DNA of 64,000 nt from Candidatus Zixiibacteriota bacterium (GTDB lineage: Bacteria > Zixibacteria > MSB-5A5 > DG-27): assembly GCA_030605835.1 (NCBI GenBank), contig JAUWHO010000035.1, positions 1 through 64,000 of the forward strand, written 5' to 3'. Position 1 is the stretch's first letter. Every line of letters begins with the position of its first letter. The notes under the pieces were generated by a model that worked only from the letters and a program-made list of their open reading frames with translations, was not told the DNA's origin and made no database searches. Of the stretch, positions 31,194 to 40,194 are shown piece by piece. The position numbers and the translations under genes were made by a program.

Positions 31194-32658
31194 CGAGGTC
31201 AGAGTTCGTATAGCCCCCAGTCCCTCCGGCTTCCTACACGTGGGGACGGCTCGAACCTCGATTTACAACTGGCTCTTCGCCCGACATCACAGGGGAAAGT
31301 TCATCCTCAGGATTGAGGACACTGATTTAGAGAGGTCAGACCCCGAACTGGTGGAAGTCATCTTAGAGGGCCTCCGCTGGTTGGGGCTCAACTGGGATGA
31401 GCAGCCCTATTATCAATCCAAAAGGTTCGAGGTCTATCCGAGCTATGCCGAGAAATTACTCCAGCAGGGAAAGGCCTATCATTGTTACTGCTCTCCGGAG
31501 CTATTAAAGCAGAAACGTGAAGAGGCCATAAGGGAAAAGCGTTCAGTGAAGTATGACCGCCACTGCCTGCGTCTCAGCGAGGAGGAAAAAAAGAGGCTCG
31601 AGGCGGAGGCGCCTCCCAAGGCCATCAGAATCAAAATCCCTCCAGGGGAGACGAGCTTTCACGACCTGGTTTACGGAGATTTATCATATGATAATGCCGA
31701 CATCGACGATCTCATCATCATGCGCTCTGACGGTCGGCCCACTTACAACTTCGCCTGTGTGGTCGACGATTACGAGATGAAAATCAGCCACGTAATCAGA
31801 GGCAACGACCACATCCCCAATACCTATAAACAGCTCCTCTTATATGAGGCTTTAGGAATCACCCCCCCGCAGTTCGCACACCTCCCCTTGAGTCTGGGGA
31901 TCGACCGCTCCAAGATCTCCAAAAGAGATGGCGCCGTTGCCATCACCGACTATCGCCAGATGGGTTTTCTGCCGGAGGCGATGGTCAATTTCCTGGCGCT
32001 TTTAGGGTGGTCTCCGGGCGATGACCGGGAGCTAATGTCGACATCAGAGCTCATCGAAGCCTTCTCATTAGAACGGGTATCACAATCTAACCCGGTGTTC
32101 GACATCGAAAAGCTCAAATGGATGAACGGCGAGTATATCCGCTCCAGGGACGACAACGAACTGGTTCCCCTGGCGGCACCCTTTCTGATCGAGGCCGGCT
32201 TGACCACCAAGTTAGCGGTGGAGATCCGCTGGGAGTATATGAAAAAGGTGGTGGGGCTTCTGAAGGGGAGGTGCCGGCTTTTGACCGATTTCGCCGAACT
32301 GGGGAGGTATTTCTTCACCGACAAGTTCGACTACGAGCCCGAGGGAGTGAAAAAACATTTCTCCTCCCCAGAATGCAACCCTTGGCTGGCGAGTTTGGCG
32401 GAGCGTTACTCGAGCTTGCAGAAGTTTGATCTTCAGGCAATAGAGACCTCCTTGCGCGGTCTGGCAGAAGAGCTCGGAATCTCCGCCGCAAAATTGATTC
32501 ATCCCACCCGTCTGGCGACTACGGGAATGACCAAAGGGCCTTCTCTGTTTGAGCTGTTGGAAGTACTGGGTCGGGAAGAGGTCGTAGAAAGGTTAGAAAG
32601 GGCCGTCGACTTCATAAGAGGAAACCCCACCCCCGCCGATAAAACCGACACGGGGTAA
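31180..32658 (+). CDS. gltX: glutamyl-tRNA synthetase
   Basis: A 492-residue class I aminoacyl-tRNA synthetase that charges tRNA-Glu. HIGH-type motif in RIAPSPSGFLHVGTART, the KMSKS loop as SKISKRDGA, and FILRIEDTDLERS in the Glu pocket. The C-terminal half is the anticodon-binding helical domain. A TTG start at 31180 is supported by GGAGG 5 bases before it (within the preceding gene). Whether it also charges tRNA-Gln cannot be told from here; gatCAB is not in the window. Confidence 0.93.
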   Translation: MSPPSEVRVRIAPSPSGFLHVGTARTSIYNWLFARHHRGKFILRIEDTDLERSDPELVEVILEGLRWLGLNWDEQPYYQSKRFEVYPSYAEKLLQQGKAYHCYCSPELLKQKREEAIREKRSVKYDRHCLRLSEEEKKRLEAEAPPKAIRIKIPPGETSFHDLVYGDLSYDNADIDDLIIMRSDGRPTYNFACVVDDYEMKISHVIRGNDHIPNTYKQLLLYEALGITPPQFAHLPLSLGIDRSKISKRDGAVAITDYRQMGFLPEAMVNFLALLGWSPGDDRELMSTSELIEAFSLERVSQSNPVFDIEKLKWMNGEYIRSRDDNELVPLAAPFLIEAGLTTKLAVEIRWEYMKKVVGLLKGRCRLLTDFAELGRYFFTDKFDYEPEGVKKHFSSPECNPWLASLAERYSSLQKFDLQAIETSLRGLAEELGISAAKLIHPTRLATTGMTKGPSLFELLEVLGREEVVERLERAVDFIRGNPTPADKTDTG

Positions 32659-32671
32659 TCCCCACTCTGAA

Positions 32672-32821
32672 ATGGCAAAATCTCGACAGTTCTATTACAA
32701 CAAGAAGTGGAACCAGCTTCGACGGGCGAGGGTCTTCTCCAAAGTCAGATTCTTCGGTCGCAGAAGGAAGTGGAACATAAAGACCTTCTGGTGGAGAAGA
32801 AAAAGAGGCTTTAAAAGCTAA
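32672..32821 (+). CDS. 49-residue strongly basic small protein
   Basis: A short frame of 50 codons begins 14 bases after the gltX stop. The product starts MAKSRQFYYNKKWNQLRRAR and ends WWRRKRGFKS. About 40 percent of residues are Lys or Arg and it carries several Trp, Tyr and Phe, a make-up typical of small RNA- or ribosome-binding proteins. There is no signal peptide. No good Shine-Dalgarno precedes it (a GGGGTAATCCCC palindrome does), so it may depend on coupling to gltX. I do not recognise a family. Confidence 0.45.
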   Translation: MAKSRQFYYNKKWNQLRRARVFSKVRFFGRRRKWNIKTFWWRRKRGFKS

Positions 32822-32967
32822 CATTAAAACCCTAAGCTGGGTTGGTCAAAAAAGCTTAGATTCTTTCACGCAAAAAATCTCCCCTTTCATCAACATCTCC
32901 ATCTAAGGTAAAATCTGAAACATACTTGAGACCCTAAACAGTTAGTTAAGGATCAAGCCCTGATGCT

Positions 32968-32992
32968 GGGGCAGGAGTTGAACTCCTGCCCC
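32968..32992. repeat. GGGGCAGGAG hairpin, copy 1 of 3
   Basis: Perfect palindrome: GGGGCAGGAG and CTCCTGCCCC around TTGAA. Copies 2 and 3 stand at 35478-35502 and 38109-38133, each just after a beta-helix gene. This one stands before the first gene. Confidence 0.8.
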
Positions 32993-33014
32993 CACAAAAT
33001 CGCACCGAAAATCC

Positions 33015-33042
33015 TTGACCTCAGGGGCTAGTGAGCTATCTT
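33015..33042 (+). promoter_or_regulatory. candidate promoter of the first beta-helix gene
   Basis: TTGACC (33015-33020), 16-base spacer, TATCTT (33037-33042), about 68 bases before the start codon. The same boxes are kept at 35526-35553 before the paralogue, within a largely identical upstream region. Confidence 0.4.
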
Positions 33043-33110
33043 GTCAATAGAAGGAAGCTTTTCATGTTGAGTCAGTGAGGAATCGGCTCTAAATTGTTGT
33101 GGGGTGTCTC

Positions 33111-35468
33111 ATGAGAGCGCTAGTTATTCCAATCCTGCTCTGGATCGCAGTATTGCCCGCCATCGTCTCGGCGATTGAAGTGTCCGGCGATGTCTGGGGA
33201 ACCTGGTCTCCGGTGAATAACCCTTACGAGGTGGTGGGGCTACTGCGGGTGCCGCCGGAATCGACCCTAGTGATGGAGCCGGGAGTCTTCGTTAATTTTA
33301 AGGTACACTGCAAGTTCATTATTGACGAGAACGCTGTCTTGCATGCCGTGGGAACCGAGCAGGATTCTATCATTTTCACCGCCGAGAACCACGCAATTGG
33401 CTGGCGTGGAATACGTTTTATTCACGCCAAAGACACTTCCCAACTGAGCTACTGTAGATTAGAATATGGACGAGCCACAGGAAACTGGCCACACCGCGGT
33501 GCCGGAGCCATTTATTGCTACTACTGCAGCCCAACCATAAGCTCTAATACCATCAGTAACAATTCAACCCTCCATGAGGGCGGCGGCATTTCCTGCGACA
33601 ACTCAAGTCCTACGATAATAGGCAATACTATTAGCGGAAACTACGCCGACTCCCTAGGCGGGGGGATTTTTTGCCACCATTCCAATCCAACCGTGAGCCG
33701 CAACGTGATTACTAGTAATTCGGCTGGACACTCGTATTACGATTATAGCAGAGGCGGCGGGATCTACTGCTATGATTCTAGCCCCACAATAAGTGATAAT
33801 ATCATCACTGGTAATAGCGCCGTAGATTATGGCGGCGGAATTTTCTGTGGATCTTATTCCAGCCCTATCATAAGTGGCAATTTCATCAGCAATAACACAA
33901 GCTGGTACGCAGGTGGCGGCATTTGTTGCAGAGGCGGTTCAACCCCTGCGATACGCGATAATACGATTAAAGGGAACTACGCCAGCGATTTCGGGGGTGG
34001 GATTTCTTGCGAGCTTTCTGATGCAACGATAAGCAATAATACCATCAGCGAAAACGTCGGTGCAGACTTTGGTGGCGGAGTTTACTGCGAAGATTCGAGC
34101 CCAACGATAAGTGGCAATACCATCACTGGAAATTCGGGTGCCTATGCTGGTGGTCTGGCTATTACCCGATGCAGCGGAACAATAGTCGACAACTTCATCA
34201 GTGGGAATTGGGCTGGCTCGTGTACTGACGGACACGGCGGAGGCCTTTGCTGCTACAGTTCTGACCTAGTAATCAGCAACAACGTCATCAGAGGCAACAA
34301 TTCTTTCTACGGCGGAGGCCTCGTTTTCATGGAGTCTTCACCCATCATTGATCATTGCCTCATAACCAGCAATGGTGCCGAGTCGCTCGGCGCCGCCATC
34401 TACTGCGTTGACGCTTCTCCCACCTTCGTGAACAACACCATCAGTGGAAACATCACGTGGGAAGGCCAAGCCGGCGGCATTTACAGTCAAGCTTCAAACC
34501 TGACAGTTCTTAACACAATCCTCTGGGGAGACAGCGCCGCCGCCCAGCCCTTTGAAATCCTCCTGGATTCACTTTCGACTCTGGATATCACATACTCAGA
34601 TATTCAGGGCGGCTGGTCTGGGCAGGGCAATATCGATGCTGACCCGATATTTGCTGGGCCATACAACAAAGACTTCTACTTGAGGTGGCATTCCCCCTGC
34701 ATCGATGCCGGAGACCCAGACCCTCAATACAACGACCCCGATGGCACCAGAAACGACATCGGTGCCCGCTACTTCAACCAAGATGTTGCTGGAATTGTAG
34801 AGCTTTATCCTCACGACACTCTGATTGTCATCCCACCTGAAGGCGGAGACATCATTTATGATGGCTGGGTCTTCAATTTCTTGGGTCGCCCCGGCAGCGC
34901 TGATATCTGGACCTACGCCTTTGTTCCGGAGATAGGACAGTATGGTCCTTTAGACCTTTACGAGAGTGTGAGAATTCCAGCCGACAGCCTCGGTAAAAAC
35001 CAGATCACTCAGCATGTCCCGGGAGTTGCTCCGCAAGGGGACTATGTCTTTGTCGCCTACGTTGGTAACTATCCCAGCACTATAATCGACTCCTCCTGTT
35101 TCTATTTTACTAAGACTGGTTCGGTTGCAGGTGGGATAGCCGATTGGCAAAGTCTCAAGGGTTGGTTCGCTGGAGGTTTGGCGTCAAAGGAGAGTGGTCT
35201 GCCAACTCACTACGCCTTGTGCCAGAACTATCCCAATCCTTTCAATGCCACCACTATCATCAACTACCAATTGCCTGTTGATGGCTACGTTAAGCTGGAG
35301 ATTTTCAATCTTTTCGGCCAGAGGCTGGCAACATTGGTGGACTTCAGGCAGCAAGGAGGAAACAGGTCAGTCATCTGGGATGCCAGTAGATTTTCCTCGG
35401 GAGTCTATTTCTACAGACTGACCGCCGGAGAATGCACGTTTACAAGAAAGATGGTTCTCTCGAGATAA
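33111..35468 (+). CDS. secreted right-handed beta-helix protein with type IX-like sorting domain (paralogue 1)
   Basis: 785 residues. Signal peptide MRALVIPILLWIAVLPAIVSA, a short conserved domain (VSGDVWGTWSPVNNPYEVVG), then a parallel beta-helix of many 20-30 residue coils with the core GGGIxCxxSSPTISxNTIxxN (about 120-480). A conserved spacer follows, and the last 80 residues are the sorting domain (NYPNPFNATTIINYQLPVDG, SSGVYFYRL, TRKMVLSR). Cys residues recur in register along the helix and may form ladders. It should be exported and anchored at the surface. The ATG at 33111 has GGGG 6 bases upstream; an in-frame GTG lies at 33099. A near-twin follows at 35622-38099. Confidence 0.85.
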   Translation: MRALVIPILLWIAVLPAIVSAIEVSGDVWGTWSPVNNPYEVVGLLRVPPESTLVMEPGVFVNFKVHCKFIIDENAVLHAVGTEQDSIIFTAENHAIGWRGIRFIHAKDTSQLSYCRLEYGRATGNWPHRGAGAIYCYYCSPTISSNTISNNSTLHEGGGISCDNSSPTIIGNTISGNYADSLGGGIFCHHSNPTVSRNVITSNSAGHSYYDYSRGGGIYCYDSSPTISDNIITGNSAVDYGGGIFCGSYSSPIISGNFISNNTSWYAGGGICCRGGSTPAIRDNTIKGNYASDFGGGISCELSDATISNNTISENVGADFGGGVYCEDSSPTISGNTITGNSGAYAGGLAITRCSGTIVDNFISGNWAGSCTDGHGGGLCCYSSDLVISNNVIRGNNSFYGGGLVFMESSPIIDHCLITSNGAESLGAAIYCVDASPTFVNNTISGNITWEGQAGGIYSQASNLTVLNTILWGDSAAAQPFEILLDSLSTLDITYSDIQGGWSGQGNIDADPIFAGPYNKDFYLRWHSPCIDAGDPDPQYNDPDGTRNDIGARYFNQDVAGIVELYPHDTLIVIPPEGGDIIYDGWVFNFLGRPGSADIWTYAFVPEIGQYGPLDLYESVRIPADSLGKNQITQHVPGVAPQGDYVFVAYVGNYPSTIIDSSCFYFTKTGSVAGGIADWQSLKGWFAGGLASKESGLPTHYALCQNYPNPFNATTIINYQLPVDGYVKLEIFNLFGQRLATLVDFRQQGGNRSVIWDASRFSSGVYFYRLTAGECTFTRKMVLSR

Positions 35469-35477
35469 CTACAAGCT

Positions 35478-35502
35478 GGGGCAGGAGTTGAACTCCTGCC
35501 CC
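35478..35502. repeat. GGGGCAGGAG hairpin, copy 2 of 3
   Basis: Same sequence as copy 1, ten bases after the stop of paralogue 1. It may act as the gene's terminator although the following CCTTCC is a poor U-tract. Confidence 0.8.
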
Positions 35503-35525
35503 TTCCAAATCTTACCAGAAAATGC

Positions 35526-35553
35526 TTGACCTCAGGGGCTAGTGAGCTATCTT
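35526..35553 (+). promoter_or_regulatory. candidate promoter of the second beta-helix gene
   Basis: TTGACC (35526-35531), 16-base spacer, TATCTT (35548-35553), identical in spacing and sequence to the boxes before paralogue 1. Confidence 0.4.
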
Positions 35554-35621
35554 GTCATTAGAAGGAAGCTTTTCGCGTTGAGTCAGTGAGGAATTGGCTC
35601 TAAATTGTTGTGGGGTGTCTC

Positions 35622-38099
35622 ATGAGAGCGCTAGTTATTCCAATCCTGCTCTGGATCGCAGTATTGCCCGTCATCGTCTCGGCGATTGAAGTGTCCGGCG
35701 ATGTCTGGGGAGTCTGGTCTCCGGTGAACAACCCTTACGAGGTGGTCGGGGAAATAAGGGTGCCGCCGGAATCGACCCTGGTCATTGAGCCAGGAGTGTT
35801 TGTTGATTTCCAGGGTCATTACAAGTTCATCGTGGACACGTTGGCTATGCTTCAGGCAATTGGGACAGAAACGGACTCGATTTACTTCACGACCGATGAT
35901 ACTGCCACGGGCTGGCACGGGATACGCTTCCTTTATGCTGACGACAATTCGCAGATAACTTATAGCTGCCTGGAATATGGTAAGGCAACTGGAGATGGGC
36001 ATGATCGCAACGGCGGAGCCATTTACTGCTACTATTCGGGGGCGGCCGTAAGGAACAATACCATAAGCCATAATCACGCCTCCTCTTATGGAGCTGGAGT
36101 TTATTGCAGTTATTCGAGCATCTCCATAGACAACAACGTCATAACCGATAATAGGGCTTATTCGCATGGTGGCGGCGTCCACGCTGGCAATTCGACTGTC
36201 ACCATAAGCAGCAATGTTATCAGCGGAAACGTGGGTCGCTGTGGCGGCGGCGTTTACTGTTCCGGCTCGAACGCAAGAATAAGCAATAACACCATCAGTG
36301 CAAACACCGCTACCAGTCTTTGGGGCGGGGACGGAGGTGGAATGTCTTGCTGGTCCTGTGACCTCACGGTGACGAATAACACTATCATTGAGAACCGCGC
36401 TGAAGATGGCAACGGGGGGATTGAGTGTCTCTATACTGATGGAACGATAAGCGGTAATACAATCGCTGACAATCGCGCGGCCTCTATCGGTGGAATTGGC
36501 TGCTACCAATGTAACCTGACAATAAGCAGTAATACCATAAGAGGAAATCAAGCGACTGGAAGTCCTTATTTCGGCGGGGGATACGCCGGAGGGATTTGCT
36601 GCAGTTCCGACGGCTCAACCATAACTGACAATACCATCGAGGAGAACTGGGCGGGGTGGTGTGGCGGCGGGATTTATTGCGACCATTCTGATCTCGAAAT
36701 AGACAATAATACTGTCGTGGGGAATTGGGCGCTTTACTACGGCGGCGGCATCGACTGCTACATGTCTGACCCCACCATAAGCAACAGCACCATCAAGAGT
36801 AATTATGCAGGTCTCTACGGTGGAGGCATTTCTTGTTACGGTTCCGATCCGATAATGACAGGTAATACTATCGACGACAATTTCAGCGAGACCGGGGGCG
36901 GTGGGATTTTCTGCGAGTTTTCGCACCCGATAGTCAAATATAACATCCTCAGCAACAATAGCACCTGGGGATCTGGCGGCGGTGTCCTTTGTGTTCGCTA
37001 CTCTGACCCATCCCTGGTCAATAACACGATTACCGCAAATTCAGCCTTTTACGGTGGTGGTTTTGCCTGTCGGCGTTATTCTAACCCTACCATAATAAAC
37101 ACGATTCTCTGGGCGGATACTGCTATTAGTGGCCCTGAGATCCATATGTCAGTGAGTCACGGGGGACCCTGCACCTTGTTCGTCAGCTACAGCGATGTTG
37201 ACGGAGGGGAAGGCAACGTTTATGTCGAGCCGGGATGTTACCTGAGCTGGGGGGAGGGTAACATCGATGCTGACCCGCTCTTTGCTGGGCCATACAACGA
37301 AGACTTCTACCTGAGATGGCATTCCCGCTGCATCGATGCCGGAGACCCAGACCCTCAATACAACGACCCCGATGGCACCAGAAACGACATCGGTGCCTGC
37401 TACTTCAACCAAGATGTTGCTGGAATTGTAGAGGTTTATCCTCACGACACTCTGATTGTCATCCCACCTGAAGGCGGAGACATCATTTATGATGGCTGGG
37501 TCTTCAATTTCTTCGGTCAGCCCGGCAGGGCTGATATCTGGACGTACGCCTTTGTTCCGGAGATGGGACAGTATGGTCCTCTAAGCCTTTACGAGAATGT
37601 GAGAATTCCAGCCGACAGCCTCGGTAAAAACCAGATCACTCAGCATGTCCCGGGAGTTGCTCCGGAAGGGGACTATGTCTTTGTCGCCTACGTTGGCAAC
37701 TATCCCAGCACCATAATCGACTCCTCCTGTTTCTATTTTACTAAGACTGGTTCGGTTGCAGGTGGTATAGCCGCTTGGCAGAGTCTCAAGGGTTGGTTCG
37801 CTGGAGGTTTGGCGTCAAAGGAGAGTGGTCTGCCAACTCACTACGCCTTGCGCCAAAACTATCCTAATCCGTTCAATGCCACCACTATCATCAACTACCA
37901 GTTGCCTGTTGCTGCTTACGTCAAGCTGGAGATTTACAATCTCTTCGGTCAGAAGCTGGCAACATTGGTGGACTTCAGGCAGCAAGGAGGAAACAGGTCA
38001 GTCATCTGGGATGCCTCGAAATTCTCGTCAGGCATCTATTTTTACCGCCTCACGGCAGGAGACTATACGTTTACTAGAAAGATGGTTCTCTCGAAATAA
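35622..38099 (+). CDS. secreted right-handed beta-helix protein with type IX-like sorting domain (paralogue 2)
   Basis: 825 residues with the same plan as paralogue 1: signal peptide, VSGDVWG domain, beta-helix of GGGIxC coils (about 125-510), spacer and sorting domain ending TRKMVLSK. The leader, the first 50 residues and the last 260 or so residues are almost the same as in paralogue 1 at DNA level, while the helix coils differ in number, order and sequence. This mosaic suggests that the ends are kept alike by gene conversion or that the duplication is recent and the coils reshuffle fast. ATG at 35622 chosen as in paralogue 1. Confidence 0.85.
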   Translation: MRALVIPILLWIAVLPVIVSAIEVSGDVWGVWSPVNNPYEVVGEIRVPPESTLVIEPGVFVDFQGHYKFIVDTLAMLQAIGTETDSIYFTTDDTATGWHGIRFLYADDNSQITYSCLEYGKATGDGHDRNGGAIYCYYSGAAVRNNTISHNHASSYGAGVYCSYSSISIDNNVITDNRAYSHGGGVHAGNSTVTISSNVISGNVGRCGGGVYCSGSNARISNNTISANTATSLWGGDGGGMSCWSCDLTVTNNTIIENRAEDGNGGIECLYTDGTISGNTIADNRAASIGGIGCYQCNLTISSNTIRGNQATGSPYFGGGYAGGICCSSDGSTITDNTIEENWAGWCGGGIYCDHSDLEIDNNTVVGNWALYYGGGIDCYMSDPTISNSTIKSNYAGLYGGGISCYGSDPIMTGNTIDDNFSETGGGGIFCEFSHPIVKYNILSNNSTWGSGGGVLCVRYSDPSLVNNTITANSAFYGGGFACRRYSNPTIINTILWADTAISGPEIHMSVSHGGPCTLFVSYSDVDGGEGNVYVEPGCYLSWGEGNIDADPLFAGPYNEDFYLRWHSRCIDAGDPDPQYNDPDGTRNDIGACYFNQDVAGIVEVYPHDTLIVIPPEGGDIIYDGWVFNFFGQPGRADIWTYAFVPEMGQYGPLSLYENVRIPADSLGKNQITQHVPGVAPEGDYVFVAYVGNYPSTIIDSSCFYFTKTGSVAGGIAAWQSLKGWFAGGLASKESGLPTHYALRQNYPNPFNATTIINYQLPVAAYVKLEIYNLFGQKLATLVDFRQQGGNRSVIWDASKFSSGIYFYRLTAGDYTFTRKMVLSK

Positions 38100-38108
38100 C
38101 TACAAGCT

Positions 38109-38133
38109 GGTGCAGGAGTTGAACTCCTGCACC
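38109..38133. repeat. GGTGCAGGAG hairpin, copy 3 of 3
   Basis: As copies 1 and 2 but both arms are changed in step: GGTGCAGGAG pairs with CTCCTGCACC, so a G-C pair has become T-A. It stands nine bases after the stop of paralogue 2. Confidence 0.8.
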
Positions 38134-38188
38134 TTCCATCATACTAGACTCCAATCATTCGCCCGGATAAATTTCAACCCTCAGGAGT

Positions 38189-39310
38189 TCATTTCTTCTT
38201 CTCTCCTGGACCCTTGCCTGCTGTAGTCATATAGCTAAACACTGCTTCCGGTCCGCCCCTCTTCTCGATATCGAGCATCTTTCTCAACCCCTTCCCGTAA
38301 ACGTCCTCTCGCTTGAGCATAACTTTCTGTTTATACTCAAACTTGACGTGGTCCAGGAACTTGTAGCTCACCCACTCTGCGAACCCCTCGAGGTCGATCG
38401 CCTCTAAATCGAAGCCGCAGTTCTCGGCCTGCCAGGCATGAGCAATCTCGTGCGGCAGAACCTGAAAGATTTCTCCCTGCCTCAGGCCATATAGTATTAG
38501 GACCTTGAAATCATCATTCCTGCGGACAAAAAGCCCGGACTGATCCTCACTGCCATGCTTGTTTTCCTCCTTGAGACGGTCTTTGCCAACAAGGAGGTAT
38601 TTCACCCGGTGCTTGACCTTCATTCCCAGGTCCTCTCCCATGAATTTCAAAACCGTCTCTTTGAAGGGGAGAACGTCCTCGAGCTTGTAATATCCCTTCG
38701 GGAGACAGTCTTTGCAGATGATACGCCCATCGTCCAGAAGAACCGAGTCCTGTCCCACCGGCGCACCACACACCTCACAATGATGATAAACCTGCACACA
38801 ATGTAGACAGTATCTCTTGGATTGGTCGTTGTCGTAGATGAGATACTCGCCCAGTATGGGCTCTCCGCAGGTGTAACACTTATCCCCCTTCTGGTAGCAA
38901 TCACCACAGACCTTTTGACCGTAAACGTCGTGATATCCCTTCAGGGGGATACCACAGCTGACACATTTATGAGGCCGCCTCAGACAGTTTGAACAGACTT
39001 TGCGGTCGCCAGAGAAGATCTTGTATTCTCCCAGGATCAGCTCTCCACAGAGATCACAAACGACGGCTTTGTCGTAGCATTGGAGGCAGACTTTCTTGCC
39101 ACCGACAGTCCTGAACTCCTTCATCGGAACACTGCAGAGAGCACACTTCGGCGAAGTCTGATAACATTCCTTGCAGACTGTTAAACCGCTCTCAAAGACG
39201 TAATAGTCACCGGTGATGCTCTCTCCGCAAAAGTGACATTTGACCTCGTCAGCATTTGCTGTAACACAGAGGAGAACAACCAGAAGCAAAAAGAAGAAGA
39301 GAGATCTCAT
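38189..39310 (-). CDS. exported LIM-like zinc-knuckle protein with DA1-like metallopeptidase
   Basis: 373 residues. Signal peptide MRSLFFFLLLVVLLCVTANA, then six zinc knuckles of LIM type over residues about 22-215, each CxxC...CxxC (for example CHFCGESI and VCKECY). The C-terminal part is a DA1-like gluzincin: HEIAH in LPHEIAHAWQ and a downstream Glu in LEGFAEW as third ligand. Eukaryotic DA1 also joins LIM domains to such a peptidase and is activated by ubiquitin; the bacterial proteins are exported and their substrate is unknown. The ATG at 39310 is chosen for the signal peptide; a TTG-started extension to 39352 would spoil it. Last gene of a minus-strand run (41541-38189). Confidence 0.8.
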   Translation of the reverse strand: MRSLFFFLLLVVLLCVTANADEVKCHFCGESITGDYYVFESGLTVCKECYQTSPKCALCSVPMKEFRTVGGKKVCLQCYDKAVVCDLCGELILGEYKIFSGDRKVCSNCLRRPHKCVSCGIPLKGYHDVYGQKVCGDCYQKGDKCYTCGEPILGEYLIYDNDQSKRYCLHCVQVYHHCEVCGAPVGQDSVLLDDGRIICKDCLPKGYYKLEDVLPFKETVLKFMGEDLGMKVKHRVKYLLVGKDRLKEENKHGSEDQSGLFVRRNDDFKVLILYGLRQGEIFQVLPHEIAHAWQAENCGFDLEAIDLEGFAEWVSYKFLDHVKFEYKQKVMLKREDVYGKGLRKMLDIEKRGGPEAVFSYMTTAGKGPGEKKK

Positions 39311-39354
39311 AGCGAGAATCGAACGGGACTTATGAGCCTGTGAAGGTCGCAAGA

Positions 39355-40188
39355 CTATGACCCCTTGAGATAGCTTTCTAAATTGCTGAGTGAAAGAATG
39401 GTCTGAGCCCGGTTACGCATCTCTATGATGAAATAAGCCTCACTGTCCACCAAAAGACGGAAAATGGGAGAGAAGTCGATTTCGCCGGTGCCGATGGCCA
39501 GATGAGTCTTTCCCTCCCGGCGGTCATGAAGGTGGACAACCCTTATCTTATCCAGGTGTGACTCGAAGAAGCTGGAGGTCTCCTTCTGAGCTTCTGAGTC
39601 TCCACCACCTGCATGGGCCACATCCCAGGTGAGATAAAGCTCGTTCTCGGACAGCACCGTCTCGATGACCTCCTTAACAGCCTCATCCAGATGGTAAGTG
39701 TTCTCGATGCACAAGCTTATCCTCGCCTCAGCGTGGGAGGATAGGTTGCGCAACGAGCTCTTTAAAGCCTCGAAGTAGGTCTGGGGATAATGCTTCTTCA
39801 GAAAGTAGACTTTGTTCTCGCCAGCGTGAAAGAAGGCCACCCTGCCGGGATGAATCGTAAAGGTCTTTCCCCCCAGATCGTGTGCGAAATCGATCATCTC
39901 CCGCAGGCGGAGGATGCTGGCTTCCCGGATCACCCGATGGCGCGGCATCAGGCTCACGTCCACCGGACCGTGAAAAGAGAGGCTCACCCCTTTGCTTTCA
40001 GAATAAGCCTTGATGGAGGCCCGCTCTTGAGGAGTAAAATTCTCCGGGAAGAAGCGGGAGCGGTTTAGATTAATCTCCGCAATCCTGAAGCCGTGCTGAA
40101 CCGCGAAGTCGACGCTGTCCTCAATGGTGTCGCCTTGGTAGGGATCGGCGAAGCCGAGGCGCGGCCGTATCTTTTCATACAGGCTCAC
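39355..40188 (-). CDS. sugar phosphate isomerase/epimerase family TIM-barrel protein
   Basis: 277 residues of the AP-endonuclease-2/xylose isomerase-like barrel family. Metal-binding residues are visible in ISLCIENTYH (Glu), LTWDVAHAGG (Asp, His), VVHLHDRR (His, Asp) and YFIIEMRN (Glu). Such enzymes isomerise or epimerise sugars or inositols; a DNA-repair role (endonuclease IV) is less likely as the length and residues fit the sugar branch. GTG start at 40188. It is packed between ogt and the LIM/DA1-like gene in one direction with gaps below 50 bases. Confidence 0.8.
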   Translation of the reverse strand: MSLYEKIRPRLGFADPYQGDTIEDSVDFAVQHGFRIAEINLNRSRFFPENFTPQERASIKAYSESKGVSLSFHGPVDVSLMPRHRVIREASILRLREMIDFAHDLGGKTFTIHPGRVAFFHAGENKVYFLKKHYPQTYFEALKSSLRNLSSHAEARISLCIENTYHLDEAVKEVIETVLSENELYLTWDVAHAGGGDSEAQKETSSFFESHLDKIRVVHLHDRREGKTHLAIGTGEIDFSPIFRLLVDSEAYFIIEMRNRAQTILSLSNLESYLKGS

Positions 40189-40194
40189 CAGGAA

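Noticed and set aside
33500-37100. Regularly recurring short DNA motifs resembling a CRISPR or satellite array
   Set aside because: They are the codons of beta-helix coils (GGGIxC ... ISxNTI); spacing and sequence vary and the reading frame is kept throughout.
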